From contig JAQGAU010000219.1 in assembly GCA_034698045.1 (NCBI GenBank), forward strand, positions 1 to 34,122: a DNA stretch of 34,122 nucleotides. The letters are read 5' to 3'. The DNA comes from Paramacrobiotus richtersi (Eukaryota > Tardigrada > Eutardigrada > Parachela > Macrobiotidae). This document shows, piece after piece, positions 1-9,156 of this stretch. The stretch's first letter is position 1. Every line of letters starts with the position of its first letter. Position numbers and translations under genes: made by a program. The notes under the pieces are model-generated. The model was not told the origin of the DNA. It searched no databases and worked only from the letters and a program-made list of their open reading frames with translations.

Positions 1-1
1 C

Positions 2-595
2 TCTCCCCTTCCGGACGTGTGGGGTTTCATCGATGGCACATTCCGTCCCACTTGTCGTCCTGGAGAAGACCAAAAAACCGTGTACAGCGGACACTATCGT
101 CTTCATGGCATAAAATTCCAGGCAATAATGGCACCCAATGGTCTTATTGCAAACCTGGATGGACCCTGGGTGGGAAGACGTCATGATTCGGGGATTTTGG
201 CGGATAGCGGCCTACTTGGCGAGTTGCAGCTGAAGATGGATGTCATCGGGCGACGATTTCGTCTGTATGGCGATCCCGCATATCCGATTTCGGATTTTCT
301 GGAAGGCCCATTTAAGCCAGCCAGAAACCTTATCGAAAGCGACTTCAACGAAGCCATGGCTGCTGTGCGTATTGCTGTTGAATGGGGGTTTGGCGAAGTC
401 GTCCAGCAATTCGCCTTCTTGGATTTTAAGAAAAATCTTAAAATTGGTCTGCAGCCTGTTGGACTGTTGTACACTGTAGGTACACTTCTGACCAACTGTC
501 GTGTTTGTTTGGGCTACGGTGGAAAAGTGTCTGATTTTTTTGGGGTTTCTCCGCCGCGTTTGGAGGTTTACTTGAACAACGTATTTCTGCAGTGA
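2..595 (+). CDS. PIF/Harbinger DDE transposase, 3' part (partial)
   Basis: C-terminal part of a DDE_Tnp_4-type (HARBI1-like) endonuclease that cuts and pastes a Harbinger DNA transposon. The frame is open to the left window edge, so the N-terminus lies outside; the GTG at 17 is an internal Val codon and not a start. All three catalytic acidic residues are visible: Asp in FIDGT (codon 32-34), Asp in YGDPAYP (272-274) and Glu in RIAVEWGFG (380-382). The C-terminal part after the Glu reads LLTNCRVCLGYGGKVSDFFG and ends at TGA 593-595. A poly(A) signal follows at 603. No break is seen in the visible part, so the element may be young. Its partner Myb-like gene lies 114 nt downstream in convergent orientation, the usual two-gene Harbinger layout. 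Family assignment is confident; activity cannot be judged without the 5' half and both termini. Confidence 0.88.
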   Translation, partial: SPLPDVWGFIDGTFRPTCRPGEDQKTVYSGHYRLHGIKFQAIMAPNGLIANLDGPWVGRRHDSGILADSGLLGELQLKMDVIGRRFRLYGDPAYPISDFLEGPFKPARNLIESDFNEAMAAVRIAVEWGFGEVVQQFAFLDFKKNLKIGLQPVGLLYTVGTLLTNCRVCLGYGGKVSDFFGVSPPRLEVYLNNVFLQ

Positions 596-602
596 TACGG
601 AA

Positions 603-608
603 AATAAA
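603..608 (+). terminator. poly(A) signal of the transposase gene
   Basis: AATAAA lies 8 nt after the transposase stop codon, in the short spacer between the two convergent transposon genes. Confidence 0.55.
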
Positions 609-618
609 CAAGAACAGT

Positions 619-1904
619 CGAATTCGCAAAATTTTTTCTGTTTCAACAATTATTGAACAGTTTGTAAATGAACAAAAAATACAAATAAACAGAGATCAGA
701 CGAATTCGGTCATTTGGCACTTGGTTTCGCCAAAGCATTTATCAACTGAGCGAACAACTGCGCGTTAGTTGACTGCAGCAAAAGCTCTTGCTGGCGGTTA
801 TCTTCTCGCTTTTTCTCAATCTCCAGTTGGGCTTTGCGCAGTTCTAATTGTTCATTTTGTTCTTTGGTCAGACGTTCTTCTTTCTTTCTCTCCAAATCCA
901 GCGTCTGCTCTTTGTGCGAATTCGCGTTGTCCAAAAACTGCTTGATCGTGTGGTTCCAGCTTGTGCGTTCTCGTGGAGGATTACGGGGATCGTCCAATTC
1001 AGCAGCTCGACGATCCAGTTCCTCCTCAATTGGATCTGCAAAATTTAAAATAAAACAAATACAAAAAAATTTAAAATACTATAACCATAAATGCATCATT
1101 AATCAGAAACAAAAAACGAAATAATTAACAACAGAACAAGATAAAATAACAATTAAATTAAACTTGTACAAGTTTTTTGAAAATCAGCTATTTAACCTGA
1201 CTGCTATGTTTTTTGCATGCATACCGTTTGGTTCTCCATCGTTGCTCGACGAATTCGTCCCAGCATCCAACTTTCGCTTCTTCAAACTGTGCTTGGCCGC
1301 GAACTGAAACTTCTGGTCCTTTCTAGCCTGCTTTTCCATCTCTTTCGTGGTCGGTTTCTGCGTCGCTGGGCGGTTCTTCTGATCACTCTCGAATTCGAGG
1401 ATCTCACAAAGCAAAGTTTCACGTTCGTCGAATAGGCCTGGGTCTCCGCTCTTCCATTCGTCAAGTCGATTATTCACCTTGAACTCTTTAATGATTTTCT
1501 GGCCGTGCTCTTTTAGGCCACGCAGCGAGACTGTGCGGAGCGAGTCGATTTCGACGAGTTTTCCGTGAATTTTGGCCCACAACGCATCAATAGTTCCCGA
1601 GTGATCTCCGATTTCGCTGCGATACTGCTTTAGAAGTAGAATATCCTCCGTCTTGGTCCATTTGTGACGCGAAAGCTTCTCCTTCCCGAATTCGACACTC
1701 TGACTCCCACTTTCTGACACCTCAGGCTCAAATGATTGCGTACGATTTGCAGCATCCATGATAAAAAAGCGAATTCGTAATCGAAAAGCGATAAAAATCG
1801 AATGACAAAAAAATATACTGCCTGTGAGAATAAAACCGCAGTCTGCTAATACACTAAGTGAATTGAGAAATGCTGGAAGCAAGCAGCACGCAGAGTCGAA
1901 TTCG
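619..1904. repeat. Eight dispersed CGAATTCG palindromes
   Basis: The 8-bp palindrome CGAATTCG occurs at 619, 701, 917, 1250, 1390, 1687, 1770 and 1897. I did not notice it elsewhere in the window. The first and last copies share a longer context, AGTCGAATTCGC followed by AAAATTT or GAAATTT. About 0.02 copies would be expected by chance in this length at even base composition. The likely role is a binding site for the element's own proteins (inference). Confidence 0.75.
710..1759 (-). CDS. Harbinger-associated Myb/SANT-like protein
   Basis: Two-exon gene, exons 1759-1225 and 1035-710, joined in phase 1 (donor G/GTATGC, acceptor TTTTGCAG/AT), giving 286 aa. In PIF/Harbinger elements the second protein carries a Myb/SANT-like DNA-binding domain, binds element DNA and assists the transposase. 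Here residues ~28-98 match that type, with Trp33 in RHKWTKTEDILLLKQY, Trp63-equivalent in DALWAKIHGKL and a basic helix ending KIIKEFK. The C-terminal exon is very polar and Glu/Lys/Gln-rich (for example LELRKAQLEIEKKRED), a probable coiled coil or helix. The frame stays open upstream to 1882, but the ATG at 1759 (MDAANRTQ) is preferred because the upstream extension is hydrophobic and unlike the rest. Lies tail-to-tail with the transposase. Four copies of CGAATTCG lie inside its exons. Confidence 0.8.
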
Positions 1905-1950
1905 CGAAATTTGCCTTATGCCCACAGTCAAAAACTACGCGTGAAGGCAT

Positions 1951-1975
1951 TACGTTAGCTTTCAAAGCTAACGTA
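1951..1975. repeat. Perfect 12-bp-arm palindrome near the transposon end
   Basis: Arms TACGTTAGCTTT (1951-1962) and AAAGCTAACGTA (1964-1975) are exact inverted copies around a single C. It lies in the non-coding tail of the Harbinger region and may be a subterminal structure of the element. Confidence 0.7.
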
Positions 1976-2435
1976 CGAAACGCTAGCATTTTCCGCTAAG
2001 CTCGGAAATTTTGGGGCGGAGTTACGGGCTATCAGGCGGAATCGCTAAGCGTCGGCCGCAAATTAACTTCGTTTTTACCGATAACAAATTACCGATAACT
2101 GCTGTATTAACTGTAACAGTACAGCATTGTACGTTTGATGTACATCTATACGTTATTATAATTCATGCAAAATGTGTGACCAGTACAGTATATTAACAAT
2201 TCATTTTTATGTACGGGAAGTATAATATATCGATCTTATTTATCAGCATTTATCACGTATTTCGTACAGGCTGCAGTATACAATAACATAATCCATTAAA
2301 CAAATTATTTCTATTTTATTAGTTAGTATCGTTATTCTTGAACATTGCACCATCTTGTTGTGTGCATCCTTTTGCGAATCGATTTGTTCAATCGCTTGCT
2401 TTTTATGTTTGAAATTAATTCCTTCCTTTTTTTAG

Positions 2436-2580
2436 GGCTCATATATCAGCTGAGTGCCCGGGCAACTTTTTTCGTGTCAACTGGAAGTTTGGACCGCAAG
2501 TCCAGTACGATATCGACCAGCTGGAGCGAACCGGAGAAAACATGCAGAAGATGGTAGCGGAATGGGACGTTAACGGTTGA
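2436..2580 (+). CDS. Terminal exon of an unrecognised + strand gene
   Basis: A poly-pyrimidine acceptor (CTTCCTTTTTTTAG) is followed by an open frame that needs two bases from an upstream exon. It codes for 47 residues, including CPGNFFRVNWKFGPQVQYDI and a Glu/Met/Lys-rich end (ERTGENMQKMVAEWDVNG), then TGA. The acidic and aromatic composition looks like real protein, while the other two frames do not. No upstream exon is found between 2010 and 2435, so the preceding intron must extend into or across the Harbinger element. That would place the transposon in an intron of this gene or just upstream of it (inference). I do not recognise the family. It converges on the - strand exons ending at 2651. 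Confidence 0.5.
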
Positions 2581-2650
2581 AACTCCCACTAGACGTCGAC
2601 GATGGTGTTAACGCTGGTTCTCGACGTGGATTGGCACGGACGGAGTTTTA

Positions 2651-2964
2651 TTAATTTTTGTTTAAAAAGTTTTGATATAACACTGACTGTTTGAAGCATT
2701 CTGTTTGGCGAAGTTTAACTTTTTTATGCGACGGTCTATCACAGTTTAATTTTATGGTACTGGGTGATAATTTTCTAGCTATCTGAAAAGAAGCGCGTTA
2801 CTGGAGTTTGTCATTTTGTAATACCTGTCTGAAGTACATATAACTGTTTGAAACATGCTGCAGGTCGGTTTTATGTACAGATTCCACGATGCTAGCTGCG
2901 ATGTTGAGTTGCTCAGTGTTAATTTTGCTCGTTTGTTTCTGATATGTTCCAACGGCAGTTGCAT
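2651..2964 (-). CDS. Last two exons of an unrecognised - strand gene
   Basis: Exon 2964-2825 (entered in phase 1 after CTTATGCAG) encodes ~46 residues including INTEQLNIAASIVESVHKTD and SNSYMYFRQ, ending CAG/GTATTA. After a 42-nt intron (2824-2783, ending CTTCTTTTCAG) the frame continues in phase 0 for 43 residues (IARKLSPSTIKL...FLNKN) to TAA at 2653-2651. AATAAA on the minus strand overlaps the stop (2652-2647). Helical, polar sequence with no recognised domain. A competing open frame over 2779-3015 reads poorly as protein. Upstream exons are not identified; they may include the - strand exons at 3110-3610, but no phase-matched junction was convincing. The tiny intron is the weak point. Confidence 0.42.
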
Positions 2965-3109
2965 CTGCATAAGCACTCGCGATTGCAAATGAAAAACTGA
3001 ACGTTTTGATGCCAAAAGGTCATCGTAGATGATTCTGAAGCCGTACTATTCATTGACTTCTATCACGCCTTTACACATTCAATTAAATCACGGTTTATAA
3101 ATAGTAGGT

Positions 3110-3610
3110 TCATGCATATGGCTGCACAATCGATTCAAAACAAAACAATTGCTCAACCAAGACAGATGACTCTTGACTCAGTTGACTGTCTTGTGAGAGT
3201 AATAAACGGCTGGCGTACTTGCTGTTGGTTACAAGCTGGAAACGCGGCTCGTGCAGGGACGGTGGAATTTTGACCCTACACGTATTTGATCCGAGGCACA
3301 GAACTCGATTTCCGTAGCAAATGGATGGAAGTGCATTGAAATGAGCTCTAAATTTGGGATGAACGGGGTGTATCAAGTTCTGCAGCTGTTATCGATACAG
3401 GTTGGCATGCGGGTGCCGTCCTTTGTTGCATCTGCTAACCAGTTGCAACAACTGTACCTTAGCGACTTTTGCAAGCATACTTTTCCGCCTATCCATAATA
3501 TTTCCAGATACCTGTTGTTTATCGGTCATGAAATTGTGCTGCGTAACGGTCATCAAAGCATGGACGCAATAATACGTGATACGGAACTGCGGAGCTGTGC
3601 TGACCCTCAT
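3110..3610 (-). CDS. Hypothetical two-exon protein
   Basis: Exon 3610-3458 begins with ATG and reads 51 codons to AAG/GTACAG. A 78-nt intron ends AGCTGCAG at 3380, and exon 3379-3110 continues in phase 0 to TGA, giving 140 aa. The second exon includes CYGNRVLCLGSNTCRVKIPP and LLLSQDSQLSQESSVLVEQL, which looks like protein. No signal peptide or known domain is seen. The first exon is less convincing and the true start could lie further upstream. Family unknown. Confidence 0.38.
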
Positions 3611-4125
3611 ATATGTAGCTGTAGCTGCATACTATATTCTTACTTTTCTGATACATAGTTATCAGTAAACTGACCAGTGTTTACAGCAAACTTTGTAGAT
3701 TAGTTGTTCTTTTTTTGTTTCCGTTCAGCTGTGTGTTTTTCACCGTGTATGTGTTAAATGTACTTTAATATAATATTATTACTACATGCGCTTATCCTCC
3801 ATTAGCAATGTCGTAAAACTCCTCGGAAAATATGGACTCTGTATGCAACAGAGCGGGCATTTCATACATATGCTCCGCGCAACTGGAAAAACGTGGCAGC
3901 GTACGTACGTTTTATAACTTATAACCATAAGTGAGGATTGCTTTGTAATAACAGGAGCTATAGTTGCGAGAATGGCTGATAGCTGTTCAAAAAAATGTCA
4001 CTTTTGCTCTGGATATGCAGCAGGTGGTGACCTTTCGATTTATGTTGACAATATTTATCGTTTAAAATGTGTATTTAGTATGACAGTAAGCAATGTGTTG
4101 TGAAATAAACCAGAACAAAAACTCG

Positions 4126-4721
4126 AGAATGTACAACCGAAAAGAATCAGCCTGTCTGACCTATGCACTCAGATAATAATTGATGTTTCCTCCTACGACT
4201 GTAGACCAGTTTGGGGTCTTCGAGTTTTCGACTGCGCTTTGCCAAGCGCTGCTTACTAAGAATCAACCGAACCTCCACTACACTGAATTTTAAAACAGAA
4301 AATCAGAATCGCTTTACGAGGACTAACGATCTGAATACAGATCTCAAGAAACCCTGAGGCTTCAGTCGAAAATATTTTTTTTAGTATAATAATTATTGAT
4401 TGCTGGGGCCTATTGATTTCGAAGTTACCACAATATGAAATAGTACCATATGCGCCACCGTAAAATATTACCACAATTGTGGCACAACGCAACAATTTTT
4501 GCTGAAACTGCCTATGCTAGTTAAATTAATTCAGTTTACAAATACATAACGTTAGTTAAAAACTTTCACAAGACACACGTGTTTCTGGGTATGGTAGGTA
4601 CTATATACTCACAACGGGTACTTCGTACTCATAACACATAACGAGTGTAGCATACGCAGAAGTCATACCTATTTTTATATACTCATGTTCATAACAATTG
4701 TCACGCACACAAAATTAACGG
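4126..4721 (-). repeat. Dispersed ~600 bp repeat, left inverted copy
   Basis: Nearly the whole segment is found again in reverse orientation at 13846-14445, with short insertions and deletions. I judge about 90% identity by eye over long stretches, for example the ACTCATAACACATAACGAG block and CTCAAGAAACCCTGAGGC. The family is unrecognised. Both copies contain the self-complementary word CCACAATTGTGG and a TACTCACAAC-rich part. It has no convincing coding capacity, although a frame around MEVR.ILSKQ..AKRSRKL is shared by both copies. Confidence 0.8.
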
Positions 4722-5055
4722 TATATATATATTTTGTCTGTTCGACAATAACCGCCAAGCATTATTAGCAGACAATAGCAGTAGCTGCAGTAACAACAGC
4801 AACATACCTTCTGATCTGCAGATGTACATCTACGTATACACGTTAAAACCCACATAACTTTGATCATGAAGGCCCACCCGGTCCACTTATACGGCGATTA
4901 AAACATGGCTCTATATGTCATAATAACACGTAAGTAATAAATTGTAACACATTGGCGTATTCTGTGTTAATTCGACGGGAATCCAGTTGGCGTACGGGAC
5001 GCTGCCTATAACGAAAAACCACTTATCGAAAATTTGCTCACGTGCGCCCTGATTT

Positions 5056-5232
5056 CCGTATTTTCTCAATTAGAGGCCCCAACGCTTTAGACGCCCCGCC
5101 CCGTAATAAACGGCCCTCTGAGGTCTGTTTTTCTAAGAGTCCCCTTTAAAACCGCAAAGGTCACTAAAGGGTGACCTCCAGGAGGCAGGTGAGAAAAATT
5201 AGCGCTTTGGGCTTCAGATTGAGAAAATATGG
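5056..5232. mobile_element. MITE-like foldback element
   Basis: The left arm at 5056-5090 (CCGTATTTTCTCAAT...) and the right arm at 5199-5232 (ATTGAGAAAATATGG at its end) are inverted, imperfect copies of ~34 bp, with the outer 15 bp almost identical. The ~110 bp between them hold no ORF but do hold a perfect hairpin, AGGTCAC/GTGACCT (5158-5177). Size and structure fit a non-autonomous DNA transposon. I could not identify a target-site duplication or a parent family. Confidence 0.5.
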
Positions 5233-5310
5233 TATACCGAATTGCGGTACCTGGGCAGTCGTTATCAGCGACAATAGCTCACTTAGTCATCCCTCATAAG
5301 GCAACAACGC

Positions 5311-5864
5311 ATGAAGGCTAACTTATTGTTAGCATTAATCGTGTGTAGTATGAATTTACTGAGCGGCAGATCGTCGAAGTTTCTCAGATCCAAACTGTCC
5401 CAAAAGCCATCCGGTGAGGCCACGTCGGTGAAGGTATGTCTGCAAAGTGCAAAGACAAGGATCAGGTTAATTATATCATCAGAATGTACTGCTTTTTGCT
5501 TTGGCCCAGTGTTATTGCATAACTGCCACTGAAGTTTTCAACACAAAAACTGAGATTTCATTCTACGACAAAATTCAGCTCGGAAATGCGGAAGATATAT
5601 TTAGTACTGCTGGTGACCGTAAGCAGCCAGTATGGTTGAGTTTGCTCCTGATCGTTTAGAATTAGGTGGTTGCTTCTCCACGTTTGCAAGTTTGCTGTGC
5701 CAGCTGCAGTGTTTTTACAGCTATGATGCTTGTTATTACCTCCTTCCTTCCAAGGCTCAATTGTTACAGGAGAAAATCAATCTAACGCGGATAAGAGAAC
5801 ATTAGCCCTTATCGACAATACAATGCAAGCGTTACTACTTCGATGTTCTGCTTTTGCCCCGTAA
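5311..5864 (+). CDS. Small secreted peptide precursor (candidate prohormone)
   Basis: Three exons, 5311-5433, 5579-5618 and 5770-5864, join in phases 0 and 1 with good sites (AAG/GTATGT, TTCAG/CTC, C/GTAAGC, TTACAG/GA) to give 85 aa. Residues 1-19 (MKANLLLALIVCSMNLLSG) form a typical signal peptide. The mature part is short, basic near its start (RSSKFLRSKLSQK) and carries a Lys-Arg pair (NADKR) 21 residues before the stop, the kind of site cut by prohormone convertases. The last peptide starts TLALIDNTMQ and holds a single Cys. There is no C-terminal Gly for amidation. No known neuropeptide family is recognised. The three-way phase agreement supports a real gene; hormone function is inference. 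Confidence 0.48.
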
Positions 5865-5984
5865 TCTATGACAACGTACCTTTCTTACGATAGAATTTAA
5901 ACATATTTTCTTCGTCTTTGTCCATGAATCGAGCCATATTGGCCTAACGTTAACTAAGTACGTGATACATATCTAAAGCATCAT

Positions 5985-6060
5985 ACAAGGGTGTTCCTTC
6001 GCGTCAACCAGTCGTCGATCTCGAGATCGATGACTGGTTGACGCGAAGGAACACCCTTGT
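5985..6060. repeat. 76-bp near-perfect palindrome
   Basis: 38-bp arms meet at a CTCGAG centre with no spacer. The left arm begins ACAAGGGTGTTCCTTCGCGT and the right arm is its reverse complement apart from one pair (G at 6014 against T at 6031), which would still pair as G-U in RNA. A second perfect palindrome, arms AAGAATTGAT/ATCAATTCTT around one C, follows at 6080-6100, with TGATCATCA words between them. No coding frame explains it. Confidence 0.85.
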
Positions 6061-6079
6061 TGATTGATCATCAATGATG

Positions 6080-6100
6080 AAGAATTGATCATCAATTCTT
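6080..6100. repeat. 21-bp perfect palindrome
   Basis: Arms AAGAATTGAT and ATCAATTCTT flank a single C, 20 bp after the 76-bp palindrome. The two probably belong to one structured locus. Confidence 0.7.
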
Positions 6101-6739
6101 TAGTGTACTTCTACCTCTACTGTCGTGCAAAGCATATTGTCGGATAAGGAAAAGCGCTGGTTTTCTCGATGCGACCGACACCACATACTTACTGTAACTT
6201 ACATAAATAAAAATTCGTATGACTAGATAAGTGCAGCCGTTTTCGGGCGCCGGTGGACGGAAGCGAGCAGGAAACCCACACAATAAATAATCTAATCTTT
6301 AATAATCGTAATCTAATCTTTAATCTAATCTAAGCAAGTAATTAATCTTTAACGACCCACGATAAAAATGTGGATATGTGATCGGCGGTCAAGCGTCTGT
6401 GTGCTACCTAACAGTCGGAGATTCATTACAGTAGTGTACCGTATCCTTATCAAGCACCAAAGTAATGTTGACCTTTGTCACGAAGAACAGAATCAGGCTC
6501 AGAAATATTAAACCCAAATCTTCTTTCCAGCTACCTCTGTCTTTCTATATGGTCGCGATTTTACTTTTGATCGCCTGGAGGACCGCGAAAGGGGAAGTTG
6601 GCTCAATGGCTAGCCCACTCAAAGTGTTTACTCGAAAAAGACCAGCGTAGATCAATCCAGAGACAAGTTGTACTTTATTCCCGACATGCGCAACTTCTTC
6701 TTCGCTCGTTAATCCTTGACCTTTGAATGCCAATGGTCC

Positions 6740-7673
6740 ATGCCAGCGATAAAGAAACTGGGTCCTGAAACACTTCTCAGTTTAGTTTTACCACGGTCAA
6801 TGTACGAACGCAAATGCTGGCAAAACGGGACGGAAAAAATTGACAGTTTTGTTGAATATAAAGGACAAGCCCTGTACTACTGCGTTATTACGCAGTACTT
6901 CGGTCACGGACAAAAAAACCATTTGCACTGAATGTAGAGGACCTCCGCTTCGCTTCGGTCGATTAGAGACCACATTTATCCGAAACTATGGACATACACT
7001 GCCATTATGCCAAAGTTGAACAACGGCAATTCGAGACCTGTGATCAGGCCTTATGCAGCATTCTGGCAGTTGTTCGTACCTTTTCCGGAATTTTTTACGC
7101 AGCATCCGATGAAACTCGTCTTTACCAGACACTGAACTACAACTTATGCATGCAATTCGCGCTAGAAAAAAGGGGTGTCCTGCCGCCTGGTTTTTGTTGT
7201 GTTATAATTAGGAAGCCATCGAAAGTATTCCTGTGAGCACCATTGACATGCATACGCACTGTTCGAAAGCAGTCAAGCCAGCCTCGTGTTTTGCTTAGAT
7301 CGAATGCAGTTCGCCGCCACGGAACCGATAGCGGTAATGCGGAAATCTGTTTCTCGTAGACTTCTGAATAAATGCTGTGGAACTGAAGATGGCTCGTTTA
7401 TTTCATTCAAGAAGGCCAAAGTGCTCAGTTGCGGCCATATCGGTGAGTCGACGGTGACACATTGGTTCACTAATATTATAGCATCAGCCGATCGAAAATT
7501 TTCTGCACCGACGTTACAGAAAATAATATTTGTTGCACACCAAAAACGATAGCGCATTGCCTCCACAGAATTTAAGTGCGGTTCGGCGAACATATTCTGC
7601 TTATTACTCAGACTTTTGTAAGCAAAATGGTGCAGTAATCCTTGGCAAACAACTCTATGCCTATGCTGATTGA
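6740..7673 (+). CDS. Unrecognised multi-exon protein with very short introns
   Basis: Six segments chain in frame with GT-AG junctions: 6740-6902, 6969-7075, 7129-7232, 7273-7442, 7482-7531 and 7569-7673 (232 aa). The introns would be 66, 53, 40, 39 and 37 nt. Two donors are strong (CT/GTGAGC, G/GTGAGT). Each joined segment reads as globular protein, for example HIYPKLWTYTAIMPKLNNGN, FALEKRGVLPPGFCCVIIRK, GTEDGSFISFKKAKVLSCGH and SAYYSDFCKQNGAVILGKQL. The start at 6740 is only the first ATG in frame; a signal-peptide-like ORF at 6549 could be an earlier exon. Coding-like sequence continues past 7673 in another frame (KTKVNVWYGHYGVSLQC near 7700), so the true 3' structure is unresolved. I do not recognise the family. 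A long minus-strand ORF over the same DNA is treated as a shadow. Confidence 0.4.
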
Positions 7674-7699
7674 GAGGCAAGCTGTTAGGCTCACCAAAA

Positions 7700-9156
7700 C
7701 AAAGGTCAACGTCTGGTATGGTCACTATGGTGTGTCGTTGCAGTGCCTGCGCTACCACACCCACACTGCAGTACCAAGGACTCACAAATCACGTTATTTA
7801 AAAATATAGAAATAGGAATGATCGATCGAGTAAGGGCTCTTATGAAGATTTCATCATCGACCGGAGCGGAGCGAAGGTCTTCTATACTCAGCTCGAACGC
7901 ACTTTTTTCTGCGTTTCCTTTCGTCCACGATAACTTTCTTCGAGACGGTCCGATTTGCTTGAAATTTGGCTAGATGTGTTCGTCATTATGAGTTCTGGAA
8001 CCCAAATGTTTTTTCGACATTACCTTTTCAAAATTGGCCGTTATCACGTTTAAACTGCAACACGCATATACCGCTAATACCAAATAAAAGAAACGTCATT
8101 CACTCATCAGAGAGGACTGTCCCTTGCGCAACTGAAGACAATAAAAAGCGGATAAACATCCACACGCTTTTACCGCTCCGGTCTTCATCGCCAGCATCAG
8201 CGGAGAGCGATTACCTAGTTTTACAATCTCTAGCAATTTCAGAACATAAACCCAAAACCGTGCATGTACAAATCAGGCATCTGATGGGTTTTCAACGGAA
8301 TAAAAAGCGAACGAACCTGGTGTGAAACCAGATGTCAAACGGTGCAGTAAGAACTGGGCAATCAGGCCTGATACAACAAAATTCTGTTTTCTGAAATGGT
8401 GACCCGTACCAGTGCGCCACACGGCTTGGTCCACTTTGGCGTAATCACATTGTACGGTAATGTCGGGCCAAGTTTGTCAACAGTACTCAGCCGTGCTCCA
8501 TTGCATGACCCGCAGCTTTTGGGCTTATCTGTATTCCTTTTGTGGTACAACTTTCAGTGCCCTAGATCAAATGTACATATATTGCAGGTACCAGTAACCA
8601 GATGTCTGTTATCTGGTTCCGCAAATTCCTGTTTGAGCCGAAGTCCGTAAGAACTCGCCCAACACACATTTTCAGGCATTTACAAGTCAGTTAATTTAGT
8701 TGCGGTGTGAATCTAGATTTTATCAGCAGACATGCAAATGATCACATTGCAATGATTGCATAGGCTGCTTTAATAATATGTGCTGCTGATAGAAGTATTC
8801 TAGATTCCCGCCGGTGCTTCGAAGTACTAAAACAATTGATCGTGTAGCCCTGTTTGCCAAGTATCGAAACGGAGTGGTTCCCAACAGGACTTGAACAATT
8901 GTTACAGTGCACAGCGTGTCTGTGCTGCAGTGTCAGACTCCGGAAATCGAATAACACTATCAGCGGCGACTGTGGTAAACCCTACAGCAGTACGTTAGTA
9001 CCAGCAAGTGTTATGCTGAGAGTCATCGATGTTCGTATGTATGTTCCTATTCAGCGCTTGCGACGATGCTTTCTTACCCTTTCAAGAATTGCCGAAAGTT
9101 GTGCCATCCACTGGGATACGACAAACTCTGAACCATGCGTTTGTGGAGATCCATAA
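7700..9156 (+). other. Coding-like tracts of unresolved structure
   Basis: Several stretches read as protein but could not be linked by phase: around 7700-7800 (KVNVWYGHYGVSLQCLRYHT, or the alternative frame 7743-7973 containing TLFKNIEIGMIDRVRALMKI), 8396-8600 (SAPHGLVHFGVITLYGNVGP, with a competing - frame containing GPTLPYNVITPKWTKPCGAL) and 8854-9156 (GLEQLLQCTACLCC, ending CVCGDP and a stop). They may be further exons of the + gene at 6740 or another gene. The 8854-9156 frame overlaps the end of the - gene at 9074. The remainder of the interval shows no clear feature. Confidence 0.25.

Larger units (their letters stand above)
1..2010. mobile_element. PIF/Harbinger DNA transposon, right part
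   Basis: Contains the transposase 3' part on + and the Myb-like gene on -, plus a non-coding tail after ~1760 that carries a perfect hairpin at 1951-1975 and repeated CGCTAAG/CGCTAGC words (1981-2055). The left end is outside the window. The right terminus could not be fixed: no terminal inverted repeat partner is available and no 3-bp target duplication could be tested. The end coordinate is an estimate. Both genes look open, so the copy may be intact on this side. Confidence 0.7.

Noticed and set aside
17-19. GTG at 17 as the transposase start
   Set aside because: The frame is open upstream to the window edge and the sequence enters the domain directly before FIDGT, so this is an internal Val.
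7273-7785. 170-codon open frame on -
   Set aside because: The + strand over the same DNA has strong splice sites and phase-consistent, more protein-like exons, so the - frame is more likely a shadow. Not fully excluded.
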